Made by a program: the position numbers and the translations under genes. The notes under the pieces were generated by a model. The model saw only the letters and a list, made by a program, of their open reading frames with translations. It was not told the DNA's origin and did no database searches. A DNA stretch of 64,000 bases from Hypericum androsaemum (Eukaryota > Streptophyta > Magnoliopsida > Malpighiales > Hypericaceae): NCBI GenBank assembly GCA_963995505.1, contig OZ023197.1, positions 4,992,121 through 5,056,120 of the forward strand. The letters run 5' to 3'. This document shows positions 58,751-64,000 of this stretch, piece by piece; positions within the stretch are counted from its first letter, which is position 1, and each line of letters starts with the position of its first letter.

Positions 58751-61449
58751 TTAAAGGGACTTACTTGGTTGTTCGAACAGGAAAGGATACTTGTTCTTCA
58801 TTTCTGTCTCTAACTCCCAGGTTGCTTCTCTTTCTGTATGGTTGCTCCATTGTACCTTAACATATGGGATGGTCCTCTTTCGCAACTGTTGAGTTTTCAC
58901 GTCCACAATTCTCAGCGGAATTTCCTCGTAACTTATGTCAGGCCGTAGCACCGTCGGAATTTCATGAACCACTTGTCCCTCCCTTGGAATGTATTTGCGC
59001 AGCATAGACACATGGAATACATTATGGATCCCGGCCAAGCTGGGAGGTAAAGCTAAACGGTATGCAAGTTTTCCGATACGTTCTATTATGTCATAAGGTC
59101 CAATATATCGTGGACTGAGTTTTCCTCTCACCCCAAATCTCCTGGCTCCCTTGGTAGGTGATACTTTCAGGAATACATGATCCCCCACTTTAAATTCTAA
59201 TTCCCTTCTGTGACGATCTGCGAACTTCTTCTGTCGATCTTGCGCTGCCTGAATTCTCCCACGTATGACTGGTACTTTGTTGGTCAATTCTTCAAACATT
59301 TCTGGTCCTAGTATTCTTTTCTCGCCCACTTCGTTCCAGCTAATCGGTGATCGGCATTTTCTTCCGTATAATGCTTCGTAAGGGGCCATCCCTATACTTG
59401 CCTGGAAACTGTTATTATATGCAAATTCCACCAAGGGAAGATGACTCTCCCAGTTTCTCCCAAAGTCTAGTACACATGCCCGTAACATATCTTCAAGAGT
59501 CTGTATAGTTCGCTCAGACTGCCCGTCTGATTATGGGTGGAAGGCGGTACTGAATTGTAACTTGGTCCCCATTGATCCCTGCAGACTCTTCCAGAACTTA
59601 GACATGAACCTTGTGTCCCTATCAGAGGTGATACTAACCGGAACCCCATGTAAGCGCACCACTTCCCTTATATAGAGTTCTGCCATCTGCTCCATGGACA
59701 TACCTGTTTTGTAAGCCAGGAAGTGGGCTCCCTTGGTCAATCGGTCCACTACTACCCATACAACATCTTTTCCATGTAAGCTTCTCGGCAGTCCAGTCAC
59801 AAAGTCCATTGTGATTTTCTCCCATTTCCACTCTGGAATATCTAGTGGTTGTAGAGGCCCGGCCGGTCGTTGATGTTCTGCTTTGACCAGTTGGTACACC
59901 ATGCAACTAGCTACGTAGTCTGCTATTTCCTTCTTCATTCCTGACCACCAGAATTCTTGCTTGAGATCTTGGTACATTTTGGTTCCTCCCGGGTGGCAAG
60001 TGTAACGAGCATTATGGGCCTCCCCCAGCACTAAGTTCTTTAATTCTTTCGCGGCCGGCACGCAAAGCCTATTTCGAAAGTACAAATATGTATCTGCTTT
60101 AATATGGAAGTCCTCAGTCACCTCTCATTGTTCAACCTGGCGACGGGTGGTTCTCAGGGTGGCATCTCTTAGCTGTCCTTCCCCGAGTAATGTTTGTAGG
60201 GAGGGCTCTACCACAAGACTTGCTAACATCCCTATTGCTGGCCCACTGTCTTCTATCCCTAATCTTCTTAGCTCTTCCACTAACTCTTCCTGTTCCGTGG
60301 CTTCGTAAGCTGTCATGTAAGAGTCTTTTCTACTTAAAGCGTCTGCTACCACATTTGCCTTTCCCGGATGGTAGTGGATTCCAATATCATAATCTTTGAT
60401 GAGTTCCAACCATCGTCTTTGCCTCATATTTAGCTCCTTCTGAGTGAATATGTACTTGAGGCTCTTGTGATCATTATATATTTCACACCGTACCCTGTAC
60501 AAATAATGTCACCAAACCTTTAAAGCGTGGACCACTGCAGCCAGTTCTAAGTCATGAGTGGGATAGTTCCTCTCATAGGATTTAAGCTGCCTGGAGGTAT
60601 ATGCGATGACCTTATCACCCTGCATAAGCACACAACCAAGGCCTCTCTTTGAGGCATCGCTGTAAACCACAAAGTTGACCCCTTCAGTTGGTAATGCCAA
60701 AATTGGGGCAGATACTAGTCTTTTCTTTAGCTCTTGAAAGCTTCCTTCACACTCCTTATCCCACACAAACCTCACTCCCTTTTGGGTCAATTGGGTCAAG
60801 GGCATTGCTATCTTCGAGAATCCCTCAACAAACTTTCGATAGTATCCCGCCAATCCGAGGAAGCTTCGCACTTCGGACACATTGACAGGTTGCTCCCAGT
60901 TCACCACTGCTTCAATCTTGCCAGGGTCTACCGAAACTCCCTCCTTGGATATCACATGACCTAGAAAGGCCACCTTTTCAAGCCAGAACTCGCACTTTTT
61001 AAATTTGGCATATAATTGTTCTGCTTTGAGCGTCTGCAATACGGCCCTCAGATGTTCTTCGTGGCTTTCCTTACTAGCAGAGTATACCAGGATATCATCG
61101 ATGAACACCACAACAAACTTATCAAGGTATGGTCGAAATGTCCTATTCATGAGGTCCATAAACTTGGCGGGAGCGTTAGTTAGTCCGAAGGGCATGACCA
61201 CGAATTCATATTGTCCATACCGAGTGCGAAATGCAGTAAGGTGTACATCCTCCTCCTTAATCCTCAATTGGTGATAACCTGACCGCAAATCAATCTTGGA
61301 GAATACCTGCGCCCCTCTTAGCTGGTCGAATAAGTCTTCTATTCGTGGCAACGGGTACCGATTCTTGATGGTGAGTTTGTTCAGCTCGCGGTAATCGACA
61401 CACATCCGCATGGATCCATCCTTTTTCTTTACAAACAACACTGGGCCCC
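58751..61449 (-). pseudogene. Ty3 pol: RT, RNase H, integrase, chromodomain, with three in-frame stops
   Basis: The frame from about 61441 to 58751 is continuous except for TGA (60509-60511), TGA (60125-60127) and TAA (59531-59533). RT is typical, with [42 protein letters not shown] and the catalytic FIDDILVYS. RNase H begins [12 protein letters not shown] and includes [12 protein letters not shown]. Integrase has the HH half of its zinc finger, but the CxxC pair reads CMVY, so the second Cys is lost. The core has MDFVTGLP, SITSDRDTRF and, after the TAA, GQSERTIQ. The chromodomain is near the end (IPYVKVQWSNHTEREATWEL). The stops fit C-to-T or G-to-A changes, for example HALKVW followed by TGA where Arg is usual and FHP followed by TAA where Gln is usual. 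Confidence 0.92.
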
Positions 61450-62144
61450 CTATGGAGATACACTGGGATGGATAAATCCTTTGTCTAACAGCTCTTCCAG
61501 CTGTACCTTCAACTCCTTCAGTTCTGCCGGAGCCATGCGGTACGGTGCCTTTGATACTAAATCGGCTCCGGGTATCAGTTCTATCTGAAATTCGACTTCT
61601 CGATCTGGTGGCAGCTCCTGTACTTCCTCCGGAAAGATGTCTGGGAATTGTTGTACAATTGGTATATCCTCCAGTGCTTGCTCAAGCCTTGTTTCCCGAA
61701 CAGTGGCTAAAAATGCTGTTGCACCGCTCCGTACTAATTTTCTTGCCTCCAGCATCGAGACTATCTGATAATCTCCCTGCCCCAACTCGCTTTCGTATCG
61801 AATTACCGGTTCCCCTGGAATCTGGAAGGTTACTACCTTCCCTCTGCAATCGATCACTGCATGGTGTTTAGTCAGCCAATCCATTCCTAGAATCACATCG
61901 AATCCCATCATTCCCATGACTCCGAAGTCCCCTTTTTGTTTGTGCCCACATATGTTGATGTCACAATCCTTGCATAATTGGGTGACTGCAATGGTCTTCC
62001 CCAAAGGAGTGCTGACTGCCAATGGATCTTCACTCTCTTGCTTGGAGAGTTTATATCTCTTCACGAAACTCTCAGATAAAAATGAATGTGTGGCACCAGA
62101 ATCAAATAAAGCCTTCGCCGAATGACCGACTACTAGCAGCTTAC

Positions 62145-62262
62145 CTGACACAATATCCAATCTCTAAATACTTAACAGTACAAACAATCAACTAATCCAC
62201 ATTTAGCAAATAATCCAACACAAAGATTGATAGTTTCCTCTGGCTGTTAAATAGGATCGTAC
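62145..62262 (-). other. Intron-like segment 2 (118 nt) between zinc knuckles and protease
   Basis: On the - strand it starts GTGACAG|GTACGATCC and ends TTGTGTCAG|GTAAGCTG. It is AT-rich, contains in-frame stops and is 1 mod 3 long, so its removal puts the protease in the Gag frame. The joined product has 11 residues between VTG and LFDSGA, the spacing I expect for related elements. Confidence 0.65.
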
Positions 62263-62816
62263 CTGTCACGCCGTCCCCTCCCCGTTGCTGAGCATCCTCT
62301 TGGTTCAATGCATAAACTCGTGCCGGTGTTGTTGCAGTTTGAGCTGCCCCTGCTCGAGTTGGAGTAGCTGTGACTGTCCGTGTTGGGTTCGTTGTCACAT
62401 CTGGGCACCTTGCCACCACATGTCCTACCTTTCCACAATGGAAGCACGCCCCGTTTGCCCAACGGCATTGCTCCTCATGATGTCCCCAGCGTCTACATCT
62501 TCGACACTGATCCGTACTGTTGGGCGAGTTAGTGGCAGCATTACCTCCTCGCGGAGGGTTATAAGGCTTCTTTGTAACCTCAGCAGTTGAGCTTTGCCCT
62601 CCAGTATATTGTCCCACCTTCCTCTTTCCAGTCTCCTTATCAGCCTCATCGCGTCGTAGGTTCTGTTCTACTGCTAACGCTCGTGTCAGTACTTCAGAGT
62701 ACGTTGGGAGGAATAGTGGAACAATGTGGTCCCGAATCTCATTGGCTAACCCCTCCTCAAATTTTTGAGCTCTGGTATCCTCATCTAAGGCTGCAGCTGA
62801 CTTGAACACAGAGAGC

Positions 62817-62895
62817 CTGGATATGCAACAATTTATTTCAAAATCAACACTGTAGTAATGTGTATACTTAACAGATATACCCAGTAGTAATGTAC
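62817..62895 (-). other. Intron-like segment 1 (79 nt) inside gag
   Basis: On the - strand it starts CACTAG|GTACATTAC and ends GCATATCCAG|GCTCTC. It is AT-rich, with an in-frame TAA at 62868-62870, and 1 mod 3 long. Removal joins FTR directly to LSVFKSAA, which is continuous in related Gag proteins as far as I know them. Confidence 0.65.
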
Positions 62896-63644
62896 CTAGT
62901 GAACTCTTGTTCATACTGCACAACAGTTTTGCCTCTTTGGACCAGTTGGTCAAACTGTCTAGCCTTCTCCCTCCTCAGTGGGGCGGGTTCGTACCTAGCA
63001 CGGAAGTCTCTCAGAAATGTCTCCCAGTCAATCTCTGCTGCTCCGGGCTGGCGGGTCCGCTGATGCATCTCCCACCATCTCCATGCATCTCCAGTCAGGA
63101 TGTAGGAGGCATACGATGCCTTATCCTGTGTTTCAGTACGGGCAATCTGAAATGCCTTCTGTATCTCCATTATCCAATCCTCCACCTGGATGGGATCCTG
63201 AGTACCTTCAAAGGCAGGGGGCTTAGCTCTCTGAAACCTTCGATAACCATCCTCTGGTTGAGCTATTGCCACCAGTGCTATCATAACCGGTGTAGGATGT
63301 TGCTGCTGAGCCAGTAGATGAGTCAACAAGTTTGTCACTAGTCCAGCATCAAGAGTAATTCCAGTGGCTGGTACCACAGGGGGTACTAGTGGGGGAACCT
63401 CTTCCTCTTCTTCCTCTTCTGACGGTTCCTCCTCCACGTGTGGTGGATCATTATCCTCAGGCGGTGGCACATTACCCCCTGTAGCAGTGGGTGGTGGTGG
63501 TGGTGGCGGTGGCGGTAGGGTTCCGCTCCCTTGTGCGGCGTTCTGAGCAGGTGCCGGTCCGGTGAGTGGTAGTAACGCGGGTACCTCTCCTGAGCTGGTC
63601 CCTGAACTTTGCCCTCTAGTCATCCTCCGAGTTTGTGGTGCCAT

Positions 63645-64000
63645 GGCTCTTAAGTAATCTACTAATTATGTTTGTTAATGTCACAGTTAGTACATACTCC
63701 ACACACAGGAAAACAAGACATCGCCAAATCATAACCATCAAGATCTCATTCACAGATTCCCACTCCCAACTTCACGAAATCACCACATCACAAATGTTAG
63801 AATCACAAAATCTTAAGCTCACATAATCACAACCCACAACCCATACCCTTAATTCACTGCGAATGACTCCCCTGAGATTCCTCACAACTTATTACTTGCC
63901 TAGGAACGCGAAAACATGCCGAGGAAACCAGAATTTTTTGACGAAAACCACTTAAAATTTTTGCTAAAACTTCAAATGGCTGTAACTTTCAAACGGCTGC
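63645..64000 (-). other. Ty3 5' leader, partial
   Basis: Upstream of gag ATG; no LTR end (complement of CGGGGCGTGACA) or primer site is seen before the window edge, so the leader is longer than 356 nt or the 5' LTR has different ends. Confidence 0.5.

Larger units (their letters stand above)
61450..63644 (-). pseudogene. Ty3 gag-protease with two intron-like segments
   Basis: Gag starts at the ATG at 63644 (MAPQTRRMTRGQSSG). Pro/Glu-rich sequence follows, then capsid (YRRFQRAKPPAFEGTQDP, YILTGDAWRWWEMHQRT). At 62896 the frame runs into a stop-containing stretch, resumes at 62816 (LSVFKSAAALDEDTRAQKF) and holds two zinc knuckles (CRRCRRWGHHEEQC, CFHCGKVGHVVARC). After VTG at 62263 it breaks again, then resumes at 62144 with GKLLVVGHSAKALFDSGATH, the protease active site. 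Removing both segments gives one frame of 665 codons. It ends at a TAG (61450-61452) replacing Trp, plus a 1-nt deletion, just before RT. Confidence 0.88.
57583..64000 (-). mobile_element. Ty3 chromovirus (Tekay/Del-like), truncated by the window edge
   Basis: On the - strand the order is Gag, zinc knuckles, protease, RT, RNase H, integrase, chromodomain, polypurine tract (58710-58726) and 3' LTR. Integrase after RNase H plus a C-terminal chromodomain define a chromovirus. The 5' LTR lies beyond 64000. The element is defective: one stop plus a 1-nt shift between protease and RT, and three in-frame stops in pol. Two intron-like segments lie in gag-pro. Confidence 0.93.

Noticed and set aside
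62145..62262. Reading the Gag frame straight through (VTGTILFNSQRK...) as the natural Gag end
   Set aside because: The reading ends in a stop without protease, and the frame resumed after the intron-like segment fits the family spacing better; kept only as an alternative for the unspliced RNA.

Overview
The window is nuclear DNA of a flowering plant. Its genes have GT-AG introns, its promoters carry plant telo-boxes and site II (GGCCCA) elements, and the space between genes is AT-rich and full of plant transposons (Ty1/Copia, Ty3 chromovirus, Athila-like, hAT, Mutator-like). The aminotransferase gene and the SmB gene have very GC-rich 5' coding regions, and the later aminotransferase exons are AT-rich. 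That 5'-to-3' GC gradient suggests a monocot, but I cannot place the species.

Layout. 0-8 kb holds a small hAT element, a Mutator-like element (MULE) carrying a PPR gene piece, a decayed Copia element and a second MULE that ends about 220 bp before the SmB start codon. 8-36 kb holds four housekeeping or regulatory genes, all on the + strand: SmB (8.4-9.2 kb), a class IV aminotransferase-like enzyme (13.6-16.1 kb, 8 exons), an NF-YB subunit (18.2-21.1 kb, 6 coding exons including a 6-nt microexon) and an ARP1-like RRM protein (32.2-35.2 kb, 6 exons). Between them lie MULEs and elements built around minisatellites. 36.6-41.3 kb is a large PWWP-domain (PDP) gene on the - strand, tail to tail with the RRM gene.

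42-64 kb is mostly transposons: a MULE remnant, a Copia remnant, an Athila-like LTR element that keeps only gag-protease but looks young, a MULE that captured a piece of an SR splicing factor and was later hit by a hAT element, an ELF4-like pseudogene split by a 288-bp insertion, and a Ty3 chromovirus that runs off the right edge.

The host genes act in separate processes (splicing, amino-acid metabolism, transcription, RNA binding, chromatin) and show no sign of a cluster or pathway. The most unusual observations are two intron-like segments (79 and 118 nt) in gag-pro of the Ty3 element, whose removal would restore one reading frame; the same 14-bp palindrome type (CTAGCGRYCGCTAG) repeated in the LTRs of two unrelated LTR families; and a family of elements whose interior is a minisatellite with the core GATATTGGT. 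All exon structures were read by eye from splice signals and protein-family knowledge, without transcript evidence.
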